Shown here: positions 34,401 through 46,400 of the stretch, one piece after another
How positions within the stretch are numbered: position 1 is the stretch's first letter
Layout of the letters: each line of letters begins with the position of its first letter
Assembly: GCA_947623455.1 (NCBI GenBank)
Contig: OX392532.1
Span: 28,556,792-28,620,791 of the forward strand
Direction of reading: 5' to 3'
Source: Mimachlamys varia
Lineage: Eukaryota; Mollusca; Bivalvia; Pectinida; Pectinidae
Length of the DNA stretch: 64,000 nucleotides
The notes under the pieces: generated by a model
Databases searched by the model: none
The model's input: only the letters and a program-made list of their open reading frames with translations
Told to the model about the DNA's origin: nothing
Made by a program: the position numbers and the translations under genes

Positions 34401-37400
34401 AGGGTTATGTATCGGTAATGGAGAAGTAAGGGTTATGTATCGGTAATGAAGAAGTAAGGGTTATGTATCGGTAATGGAGAAGTAAGGGTTATGTCTCGGT
34501 AATGAAGAAGTAAGGGTTAAGTATCGGTAATGAAGAAGTAAGGGTTATGTATCGGTAATGAAGTAGTAAGAGTTATGTATCGATAATGAAGTAGTAAGGG
34601 TTAAGTATCGGTAATGAAGAAGTAAGGGTTATGTATCGGTAATGAAGAAGTAAGGGTTATGTATCGGTAATAAAGAAGTAAGGGTTATGTATCGATAATG
34701 AAGTAGTAAGGGTTAAGTATCGGTAATGAAGAAGTAAGGGTTATGTATCGGTAATAAAGAAGTAAGAGTTATGTATCGATAATGAAGTAGTAAGGGTTAA
34801 GTATCGGTAACATAGAAGTAAGAGTTATGTATCAGTAATGAAGGAGTTGGGCTTTGTTTATCGGTAATGAAGTAGTAAGGGTTATGTATCAGTAATGAAG
34901 GAGTTGGGCTTTATTTATCGGTAATGAAGTAGTAAGGGTTATGTATCGGTAATGAAGACGTAAGGGTTATGTATCGGTAATGAAGAAGTAAGGGTTATGT
35001 ATCGGTAATAAAGAAGTAAGGGTTATGTATCGGTAATGAAGACGTAAGGGTTATGTATCGGTAATGAAGACGTAAGGGTTATGTATCGGTAATGAAGACG
35101 TAAGGGTTATGTATCGATAATGTAGAGGTAAGGGTTATGTATCGGTAATGGAGAAGTAAGGGTTATGTATCGATAATGAAGTAGTAAGGGTTAAGTATCG
35201 GTAATGAAAAAGTAAGGGTTATGTATCGGTAATGAAGAAGTAAGGGTTATGTATCGGTAATGGAGAAGGAAGGGTTATGTATCGGTAATGGAGAAGTAAG
35301 GGTTATGTATCGGTAATGAAGACGTAAGGGTTATGTATCGGTAATGAAGAAGTAAGGGTTATGTATCGGTAATGGAAAAGTAAGGGTTATGTATCGGTAA
35401 TGGAAAAGTAAGGGTTATGTATCGGTAATGGAGAAGTAAGGGTTATGTATCGGTAATGAAGAAGTAAGGGTTATGTATCGGCAACAAAGAAGTAAGGGTT
35501 ATGAATCGGTAATAAAGAAGTAAGGGTTATGTATCGGTAATAAAGAAGTAAGAGTTATGTATCGATAATGAAGTAGTAAGGGTTAAGTATCGGTAATGAA
35601 GAAGTAAGGGTTATGTATCGGTAATAAAGAAGTAAGAGTTATGTATCGATAATGAAGTAGTAAGGGTTAAGTATCGGTAATAAAGAAGTAAGAGTTATGT
35701 ATCAGTAATGAAGGAGTTGGGCTTTGTTTATCGGTAATGAAGTAGTAAGGGTTATGTATCAGTAATGAAGGAGTTGGGCTTTATTTATCGGTAATGATGT
35801 AGTAAGGGTTATGTATCGGTAATGAAGACGTAAGGGTTATGTATCGGTAATGAAGAAGTAAGGGTTATGTATCGGTAATAAAGAAGTAAGGGTTATGTAT
35901 CGGTAATGAAGACGTAAGGGTTATGTATCGGTAATGAAGACGTAAGGGTTATGTATCGGTAATGAAGACGTAAGGGTTATGTATCGATAATAAAGAAGTA
36001 AGGGTTATGTATCGGTAATGGAGAAGTAAGGGTTATGTATCGGTAATGAAGACGTAAGGGTTATGTATCGGTAATGAAGAAGTAAGGGTTATGTATCGGT
36101 AATGGAAAAGTAAGGGTTATGTATCGGTAATGGAAAAGTAAGGGTTATGTATCGGTAATGGAGAATTAAGGGTTATGTATCGGTAATGAAGAAGTAAGGG
36201 TTATGTATCGGCAACAAAGAAGTAAGGGTTATGAATCGGTAATAAAGAAGTAAGGGTTATGTATCGGTAATGAAGACGTAAGGGTTATGTATCGGTAAGG
36301 AAGAATTAAGGGTTATGTATCGGTAATGAAGAAGTAAGGGTTATGTATCGGTAATGAAGAAGTAAGGGTTATGTATCGGTAATGAAGAAGTAAGGGTTAT
36401 GTATCGGTAATGAAGAAGTAAGGGTTATGTATCGGTAATGAAAAAGTAAGGGTTATGTACCGGTAATGAAGAAATAAGTGTTATGTATCTGTAATGAAGA
36501 AGTAAGGCTTATATACCGGTGATAAAGAAGTAAGGGTTATGTATTTGTAATAATGAAGTAAGGGTTTTGTTTCGGCGAAGGAAATCATATGGATGAAAAG
36601 AGTAAATGAAGAAATATGTGTTTAAGCCTGACTCCATCTTCGCTAGCCAAGGGTTACGATCCGCATACATAGGTGATCGTAACCCCTGGATATCGAGGAT
36701 GGCCTGACTCATTCAGACGAATTTTATCTTTTCAAAATAGATACTAGGAATCATTCAAGCATTTGTTATCGTAACCTATATTCATTTTTCTTTTTGCCAA
36801 ACCAAATTATATCGGGGGCATATTTTTGCACACACACCCCCCCCCCCCTCCTAATCAACATGATAAAAGTATTGAAGTATCATGAGATTTATGAAACATT
36901 TGTAGTCAAGACCTGTCGTCTAACCAGAAAGACAAATGGTATTTGTGACAATGCCAATTCATCTTCTTGTCTTCAATGATAATACACCTGTCATTTTCAA
37001 CGTATTACTAAGACATTTCAATTCACAAATGCCATGAAATTATCGTTCGATTAAATATTAGCATGGATATAATGATTTCGATTCATTATTATGATCAAAC
37101 ATTTTAATTCGCAAATGCCATTGAATTATCGTTCAATTAAATATAAGAATGAGTAAAACGATTTCCAAACCAAAAAAAAAAATATTTGCACATATATTAA
37201 TGGAACTATCATACAAATACAATAATAATCATGATATTATTTTTTTTAAAATATCAGATTTATCTTAATATGAAGGATTAACATATCATCTTTATACTAA
37301 AGTCTACATTTTTATCCATTAAAAACGTGTTTTTATATTTAAGCATTAATATAATTCATATCGTTCAAAACGAATTTTGGTTCGAGATTATATCGTCCTT

Positions 37401-40400
37401 TAATGACATCTTGATTGAATGGTGTTCATGATCTTGAATCATGCGGCAAGCATCTATCCCTGGTTTCCATTAAGGGACATTTTCTTTATTGCTTTACTTG
37501 ACAGGGTAAGACATCTGCTCAATCAAACTTCACCGGCATATACAATAGATTAATTAATGTTTCTGATCATGTACATTTCAGCTTCATTCATGTATATGTT
37601 TTGTAATATCTAGACAGGCAGATCTAGTGACACTTCAAGGTGAACACCTCCCTGAAATGCACGTATGTCCTGTAGCTGTAATTTTCTCCTGTTAAACTCT
37701 TTCGAGCTCCTTAGTGTACACGTTGTAAGAGGAGAAGTTTAAACAAGTGCACAGCCAGACCGGGATTCGAACCCGGGACTTTCCGAACTTTAGACGGACG
37801 CTCGGCAAATTGAGTTATCTGGTCGCCGACAATCGTTCTAGTCCAGATTCAATCATCCTAGATATCCAGCGGATATGCTCAACTACGCTCTCTTTCTTTT
37901 CACCCTAGAAAATATGTTATGGCAAAACTGAACGTTCCATGTGCTCCACCTTGTTGGTGAGGCAAGAAAACTGGTTTGAACATTTTATGTACATCAAAAG
38001 AATCTGGTGGTCACGTATTGATTTGTGGAACTTACTATTTAACATGTTTAGAACCTGTATTGGTGGTATCAAGTAAGAATTTGATTGGCAGTTAAGGTCA
38101 TAAGTTTAATTGATCGGTCTGGGCTTTACTTTCTTCTGACGATATAACCGAGTCTAGGACGGTCATGTTGGACTTTTGTTACGTCCTATTAAAGGCCCAA
38201 TATACGTAACTTTCGGCAAAACTTAAAGTGAAAATCAAGTCTAATAAACTTATTATAATTATATATTTAGTTAAGATTAACTGATATCAGCAATATTCAA
38301 GATGAATTCTTTCGCAGTTACCGGTACAGCAGCAGTTGAAACACGCTATTTGTAAACACGCGTCCATTTCGAACCGTCTTCTACCTTCGGTTTGTTGTTG
38401 AAGTGGGCCCCACCTGAATAATTTTCAATTCTTTGGATTTTTCTGTCAAGAGTTTCTTGTTAGTTACCGCCCAGGTTTACTTCGTTTTAGGCTTATTTTT
38501 GCATAGTTATCAACTGGATTTTTTTTCAGAATATTTTTAAATCACGAAAATTTTCCTGAAGTGACGTATATTGGGCCTTTAACAGCCAAGGTAATTTAAG
38601 AACGGCCTCCAGATTAAGCGATGTGAATGTGTGTGCTGAGTGCGTATTTGGGAGGTTGCGGTATGTTCGTGTAAGCCTGCTAGTGATAGTTCGGATCTTT
38701 TCCCAATTTGAATTGCTACTACACTGAAGTATTCTGTCGAAGGCCTCTAATAGAACAGCCCACCCAGTCACATTATACTGACAACCGGTGAACCAACGTC
38801 CATAATGCTGAGCGTGAAGCAGGGAGAAGTAATTACCATTGTTGGAGACTCTGGTATCTCGGCCTGAGGAAAGAACCCATAGCCTTTTTATATACGGGAG
38901 AACGCTCAACTAAGGTCAAAAGCGAGGTTCTGTCAAAGGAGATATTATGAAGGAGACAGGTGTTGGAAAAAAAATGGTCAAGTCAATATACCAAGACAAT
39001 TTAGGTCCAAAACTAGCTGTTACAAATCCCCAGGTCCCTGTGGCTAGACTACTTAATGATATTCCTGGTGAGGTTGACTATATATCACCTAGGTGTGTAC
39101 AATATCCTGTGTGTTGTACCTGTTAAGCACTGTCTCTAAACATCCACGCCTAGTTTTGTCTCGTGGTCAAATGTCGATTGCTTCCGTCATTCCGCAGTCA
39201 ACTTAAGGTATTTACACACACAAGTGACAGTTATATACATTTATTTACATATAGTTTACATATGCTAGAATACGGGCATGTTTACCTGTAGGTAAAAACT
39301 AGCAGGGATGTATATGTTGTACATACATGCACTTAGCTTCATATATCTCCCTCGCCTAACGACGGACATTGACATCGTTGACCAGGAATGCTCCAATAAA
39401 GAAACCAACACATGTAGACCAAATAGTCTATACTATCTACTGTAGTATGTCTTGATTTTACAACTTTATATTTTTCTTGAAATTATGTTTAACGATTATA
39501 TGAGTGTGCCTATGCACATATTTTGTTTACTACTTGAAACATCAAATGTCTGTTTATACATAAAACATGCATGTCAGATCACATAAATGTGTTGAAATTG
39601 AGTCACATCTCAAATAGATACTGTAAAAATGAAATTGTTCGTGGTGGGTTATTTTCGCTAATTTCGCTTGTATTAAATCTCGGCGAATATATCCACACGC
39701 GAACGTATTTATAACCACTCAAACGCTACAGTGAATAATAGCATAAAAGATACACAGTGCAAACAACATGAATGACAGCGCGAAAACTTCCACACCGCGA
39801 ACAATTTGTTAAGCGAAAAAATTCACGCGCGAAACTATTCGCTTTTACAGTAGCAGGACAAACCAGGGGTCGATTGAAGTGCCTTTGATGTGTCAAGGTT
39901 TCTTTAGATAATATATCATTAAAACTTTAATATAAAACAGACACGCATTTATCTAGGTCATTCTTATTTCATGTCAAAATGCTATGATCGTATAGTCCAA
40001 TAAAAAAATATCAGATAACATCAAAGCGTCAATAAAACCATAATTCTTTAGGGAACTCAAAAATCAAAGTGATTTGTTGCAAAACAATTACCTATATAGA
40101 ATTTTGATATATATAGACTTCTGTATACATTGTTTAGATAGACAGTGAATGCTTTTCAATAGCTTTTCAATAGCTGATATAGAAACGCTTCCCTCAACTT
40201 ATTGCCAACCCCTTTATAAAAAATAACTATATTGAACTATGATATAATACTTCTGTATATAGATGTAGAGTGAACGCTTTTCTGTAGTCAATATAGATGA
40301 ACTTCCATCAACTTCTCGCTAAATTCTTTATACTGCCGAAATCAGGACAAAATGTGGCGGAATAACGAAGTTTTAATGAAGATATAATTTGATACCAGAA

Positions 40401-43400
40401 AATGGTTGCTTAAAATTAAGCTAGAAAATCATCTGCTTACGCTGAAACTTTCTTCTAAATATATTCTTGTGTTTTTGTTTATTGTTGGTGTTTTCTTCTA
40501 TTTGAATTATAGCCTTTGAAAGATATGCATTCTGTGAGACGGATTTGCATATATGTAATCGAAAACGACAAGTTGCATATGAGATACAAAATGCCACATA
40601 TCAACATAAATTCTAGCACGATTCTTCTTGTTTTAACATCGATCTGGCAATTTTACCGGTGTATTATCAATAATAATTGTTAGATCTGACAATTTGATTA
40701 ATCAATATATATTAACATTAGGATAAAATTGCAATTAAATTATGTTCATATTATTGTAATTTTAAATATTAAAAAAAAAAAAATCGAAGAAAAGCTTCAT
40801 GTAAAAATATATTGCATATATCGATCATTTATTAATGGAATTTTGTTCCATAGTAAACATATCTATATAATAAAAACCTTATTTACTTTCATTCATATTT
40901 TCATGTGATAGGAGTATTTAGCACAAAGACACTAATTAGCATCAATCTATAACACTTACACGGCGTGATAATAGAAAGGAATATGATAATGATGTAATTA
41001 TGAACACTCCAGAAGATTGACACCAAAGCATCTAATTATTGTTCCAGTCATATTAAAATTAGATTTGTCCATCATATCTATCGTTTATTGCTTGATATAA
41101 CAGATGGTCCTTGCCACGATGGTATCCATCATATATCTGATTTATTCACTCTCTGACTGAATGGTACGCCTCAGTCATATTTCGATGGACAGTCTGTTTG
41201 GTTTGGTTTATTTTGTTTTACGTCCTATTAAGAGCTAGGGTCATTTAAGGACGTGCCAGGTTTTGGAGGTCGAGGAAAGCCGGAGTACCCGGTGAAAAAC
41301 CATCGACCTACGATCAGTACCTGGTAGCGGCCCCAAGTGGGATTCGAACAAGCAACCCAGAGGTGGAGGGCTAGTGATAGAAAGTCGGAACACATTAACC
41401 ACTCGGCCACCGCGGTCTGAAATGTTCCTTCATAAAAAGTCTTTTTTTTTCAATCGTGTTACGATATACATATGTATTAAGAGATTGACAGCGTCAATGT
41501 TTAGAACATATACATTGATTACCCAAAACGTGGTAAGCAAAAATACAATATTTTTAGTGAACTTTGGCTCAATTAACTTATAAAGGAGTTTCGAAAAATT
41601 GTCGATGAATTTTTCAGTTGGCGTATAAATACATCAGTAAAGTAATGCAGGAATACGTCCCTTATGAAAACTGCTCACAACCTGAATTTTGTTTCATTTT
41701 TCGGATTTAAAAGCAATCCGAATGTAAATATAATGATTGAATCCTGTTTTGTTGTGGTTTATGGAGTTTAAACCTCAATGAGTCTAGAGACAAAAGATAT
41801 GAACTGCAGAATAACAAGAGTAATTACTCAGGCAAACAAACTACAATCGTACCTCGTTATCTCGAAGTCGCCGGAACCATGGGAACAACTTTGAGTTATC
41901 TGAGTATTCGAGTCCAGTGAGCGTGAATGCTTAGTGTTACGAATGAATAGGACCGATACTTATTGTTCGAATTTAAGGATGTCTTCGAGTTACAAAAGTT
42001 TGAGATAACGATGTTTCTCTTTATTGTGGTTAAGATTTATAACCGAAACGAATTTCCACTAGAAGGTGTCGGAAAAAAAGTGTTAGATTATGTTGAGGAT
42101 AGTTTTGAAGCTGAATATATGTTTTTGTTATAGATGTGAATTGGCTAATGTTTATTTACTTATGTTAATCTGTGATATAGATATTCTAAAATATAAACGC
42201 ATACAGATCTAAAAGAACAAAGTATTTTGCTTTACTTTACCTAATTTAAGAAAATAGTATATTCGCATATATATATTATTTATATCAAAATCATGATTTT
42301 CATTTCATTTTTTTACAGAAGGTGCAGGGCCAACCGATACCGAAAATATTCCCGGTGTCGATTCTGAATCTAACATGACGGTGTCAAACACTTCCGTGTC
42401 CTCGGGAAACATGACGACTGGGGGAGAGCTTGTCGATAGTAACAGTACAAGTCCTATGGACATTACAGATTTAGAAAACAGCACGGTGACCAATGTTACG
42501 ACGGGCACCGGAAACACTACTACAACAGACGCTCTTAACACGAACTCTAGCCTCGTTAATGTTACTTCCGGTTCCGTTTCATTAGACGGAAATGCAACAC
42601 TATCTGACAATTCTTCTTTAACCTTTACGGATGTTAACTCGACGACATCGGTAAACAGTACATTTATGGATGATGTTGCGACGATTCCAGATAGCAATGC
42701 TACCATTTCAGACAATAATGCAACAGTATCGGATAGTAACACAACTATGTCATATGACAATGCAACACTATCTGACACCAATGTAACGAGTTCGGTAAAC
42801 AATTCAACCATGTCGGACGAAATGCCCGTGACTAACAATATGACAATGTCAGAAAATATGACAATGTCGGGAAATATGACAATGTCAGGAAATATGACAA
42901 TGTCAGGAAATATGACTATGTCAAGCAAAATGGCCATGTCAGAAAATATGACAGCAGACGATGGTGATAATTTGTTTTCCGTGAATGTAACAACAAGCAA
43001 TGCAACAGATATAGTTATTGGAGGAAACATGAACTCAACCTTTTTTGATGACTCGAATATGACTTCCTTATCTGATTCTGGACCAGGCTTTAATGCTTCC
43101 GGTAGCGAGACTGACTTGGGAACTTCCGGTTCCGAAACTGGTACGGGTACTTCCGGTACAGAGACTGGAACGGGCACTTCCGGTTCCGACACTGGTACGG
43201 GCACTTCCGGAACCGACACTGGCATTGGCACTTCCGGCACAGATACTAACACGGGCATTGACAGTTTTGGGGACAATACAGGTCAACCCACTTTCGATAT
43301 CCCACCAAGCGGAGGTGTTGACCCGTTCGAGGATCCTTTTGACAATCCATTTGGCGATAATACAGAAGGTGGTGATCCTTTTGGAGAGGATCCCTTTGGC

Positions 43401-46400
43401 CCTGAAAATCCAACATTTGACTTATGTACTGAGCCACCATGCGAGCCCGCCGTTTTACCAGCCACAACTCCTAGACCAGTCACCCAGCCTCCGCCACCTC
43501 CTCCACCGCCTCCACCAGCTGCAGCAACTAAAGGCTTCGATAGGTTATTCGATGACATTGAAAAGTTTGAGTTGAAGAGACTCCCGCAATTTCCTTTTCC
43601 TCCAACGAATCATGAAGCTCAAACCAAACAGGCCAGACAAGATGCTTTTAAAGAATTGCGGGAGAACAGAATTGCAAGATTACAAGCTTTCATCGGTTCA
43701 TTTAATGCCGGAATACCTGCCACAGGAGCTCTCAACTTTTTTAATCCATCCAAGGAGTTTTCATCGATAACACAGACTGCAAGGAATCAAATCAATCTTC
43801 CAAATAGCGATTTTAATCAAAGGGATAATACTAACCGATTTTCTAACGACAATAAGATATTTACGCCAAATCGATTAAGGGAAAATACACCTAATACTAA
43901 TGTTAATAATATGAACATTGCACATTCTGATGCACATCAATTTTCTGAAAACATAATTGAACAACCTGCCGAAACTGTACGTCCATTCAATCCCACACCC
44001 CCACCTACAACAAACCCTGACCCTCCCACTCCAGTGCGAATAGTACAGGACAGTGGTGCAGTACCTGGTGGGGTTGCCCCTCCTCCTCCGCCTCCACCGC
44101 AACTAGACAAATCTATAAATAGAGATTCAACTTTCATAGAATTCTTTGGGCAAATAGACACAAGTGAACCAGGAAGATCACAAATAAGATCTACGAATAC
44201 AGTTAACACAAAGACAAATTCTGCAAACACAAATAACAATTTTGCAAACACAAATAACAATTTTGCAAACACAAATAACAAATTTTCAAACACAAATAAC
44301 AATTTTGCAAACACAAATAACAATTTTGCAAACACAAATAACAATTTTGCAAACACAAATAACAAATTTTCAAACACAAATAACAATTTTGCAAACACAA
44401 ATAACAATATTGCAAACACAAATAACAATTTTGCAAACACAAACAATAATTTCGGAAACAAAGACATCAATTTTGCAAACACAAACATAAATTTTGCAAA
44501 CACAAACACCGATTCTGGCACCGGAAATGGTCAATCATCAAATGTCCAAATCGGTACAATCGATGTTGGAAAACAACAGCCTTTCGCTTGGCCTTATCAG
44601 GTGTCCGGATTATCAGGTACGTCAACCGCCTCTAAAACTGCCTCCGCCCGGAGAGTGGAAAGTAGTGTTGTCAACGATAGGCCTGCGCTTTCGAGCTGGC
44701 TGGATACAACACCATTCCTTAGTGATTCTGCTGGTGGAAGAATTATCGATTCTTCGGTCATATCATCCGTATCTTCAGCTAATACATTAGATAAGCAAAG
44801 TGGTCAAGCGGCGTCGCGAATAGGTATACCCTTCGTTGGGTTAGGAGATTTGGCAGACACCTTTAATGTTAACGACAAACCAGCCGATACCACGGGAAGG
44901 GTTTCGTTTGGAAGAAGTCCAACTTTAACTGGTAGAATCGGCAGCCCCCCAGTAGTACCCGGATTGCCAATGAACGCTGATATTCCATTTCAAAATCCTC
45001 CAATGAATGTGAATAGTAATCCATTTTCTGCTAGACGCCCTGGTGTCCCTGCTTGGGACAGGACGGATCCTGCACTTGTTGAATTTGGGAATTTAGGACG
45101 TTCATCGATATCTGCAAAGGATCTGGCTGATACTTGGCGAACCGCACAACTACCCACTGCCAGTTCAAAGCGTTCTCAGGAATCTAGGCCATCGGGAAGG
45201 CAACAAAACAGTCCACCGAGTAGAAATCCTCCATTCATTTTTAAACCAAAGCCGTCATCAAACTTAAGGGGAAATATTTTTGATAACCGACAACAACCTT
45301 CTACATCGAATGTCCAGCAACCTCCTCCTCCTCCATCGAAAACAGAAGCTTCGTTATTTAATCCATCAAGATTTGAGCAACCTCCTCCTCCACAAAATCT
45401 GCCTTTTTCAAACATTAACGTTGAGCAATCTGGAGGGATTGCTCCTCCTCCCCCACCACCAGGGAGGATCGGTTATGATCCCTCAGAAATGTTTGCCAAG
45501 ATAACTGGCACTACATTTCGGAGATCCGGAACAGGTGAAAGTGTCATAACCACCAAGCGTTCACCTAGATTCGTTGAGGATAAATTATCTGCTATGAATA
45601 GTGATCCAATCTGGGACAACACCTTCTTCAATCAGCCGAGTGTTAATAGAAACCCAACAATTAATTACAAACCTTTCGTACCGCTGTCAGTCCCTTTTGT
45701 ACCCGCAACAGAAAATAATTTTAAGCCTTTCCAAAACACCAATATGCAACCAAGTCCATCGGAAAACTTAAAGATGAATGCAACACCAAATAGCCCTGCT
45801 TTAGTTACAACAACCGAAGAGGCACAGACAAGTACCATGATCTCCGAAACAATGACAACAGGACCATTGACGTCCAGCGAAGATCCACTATTAGATTTCA
45901 CAACAGCTACAGTATTACCAGATAGCTCTCCTGGAGAAGTAAGCTACACAACTGATACTATCGACATTCCTACGGAAACAACAACTGTCCCTGTAGTTAG
46001 TACGGCTGGATTCGATACTACTACGGTTGCAGTAATAGAATCATCATCCACAAATCCAATAATAGATCTTCAAGGATCTACAACAGAGGCAAGCGCATCG
46101 ACTACATTAAATATCCCTGAAGCAGTAACCAGTTCGAAGTTGCTAAATGGAATGTCAAGTCAGAAAGACCAACCATCCGTTGTACCGAATCTCAATTATC
46201 CACTGACCAATGATGCGCAGCCAGCAGACAGACAGGCTAAACTAAGGGAGTTCACCAATGCTGGAGGTGAGTGGGATGATAAAGCAATCTATGTCCTAAA
46301 AATATCCAGAGGATAATTTAACAGATCGGTCCAAAACGTACTTAATTTATATTTGCTAACTTATACTTATCTGCACTTAAAAAAACAATGAAGGATTACA

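Noticed and set aside
33290..36560. Minisatellite as a CRISPR array or telomere
   Set aside because: Units are contiguous with no unique spacers, which excludes CRISPR. TAAGGGTTA appears once per 28 bp, not as a pure telomere repeat, and the array is internal to an intron.
38526..38909. 127-residue minus-strand open frame
   Set aside because: It starts in the TTAA MITE and continues through a dispersed repeat; no domain and no exon boundaries.
42305..43276. Long minus-strand open frame of 323 residues opposite exon 2
   Set aside because: It is the antisense shadow of a codon-periodic repeat region (sequons and GTGTSG units). It has no signal peptide, domain or splice context, and the plus frame has a complete gene structure.
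43937..44521. Other-frame open readings over the Asn repeat (up to 194 residues)
   Set aside because: A 21-bp period without stops keeps several frames open at once. The plus frame in register with exon 2 is the only one joined to domains.
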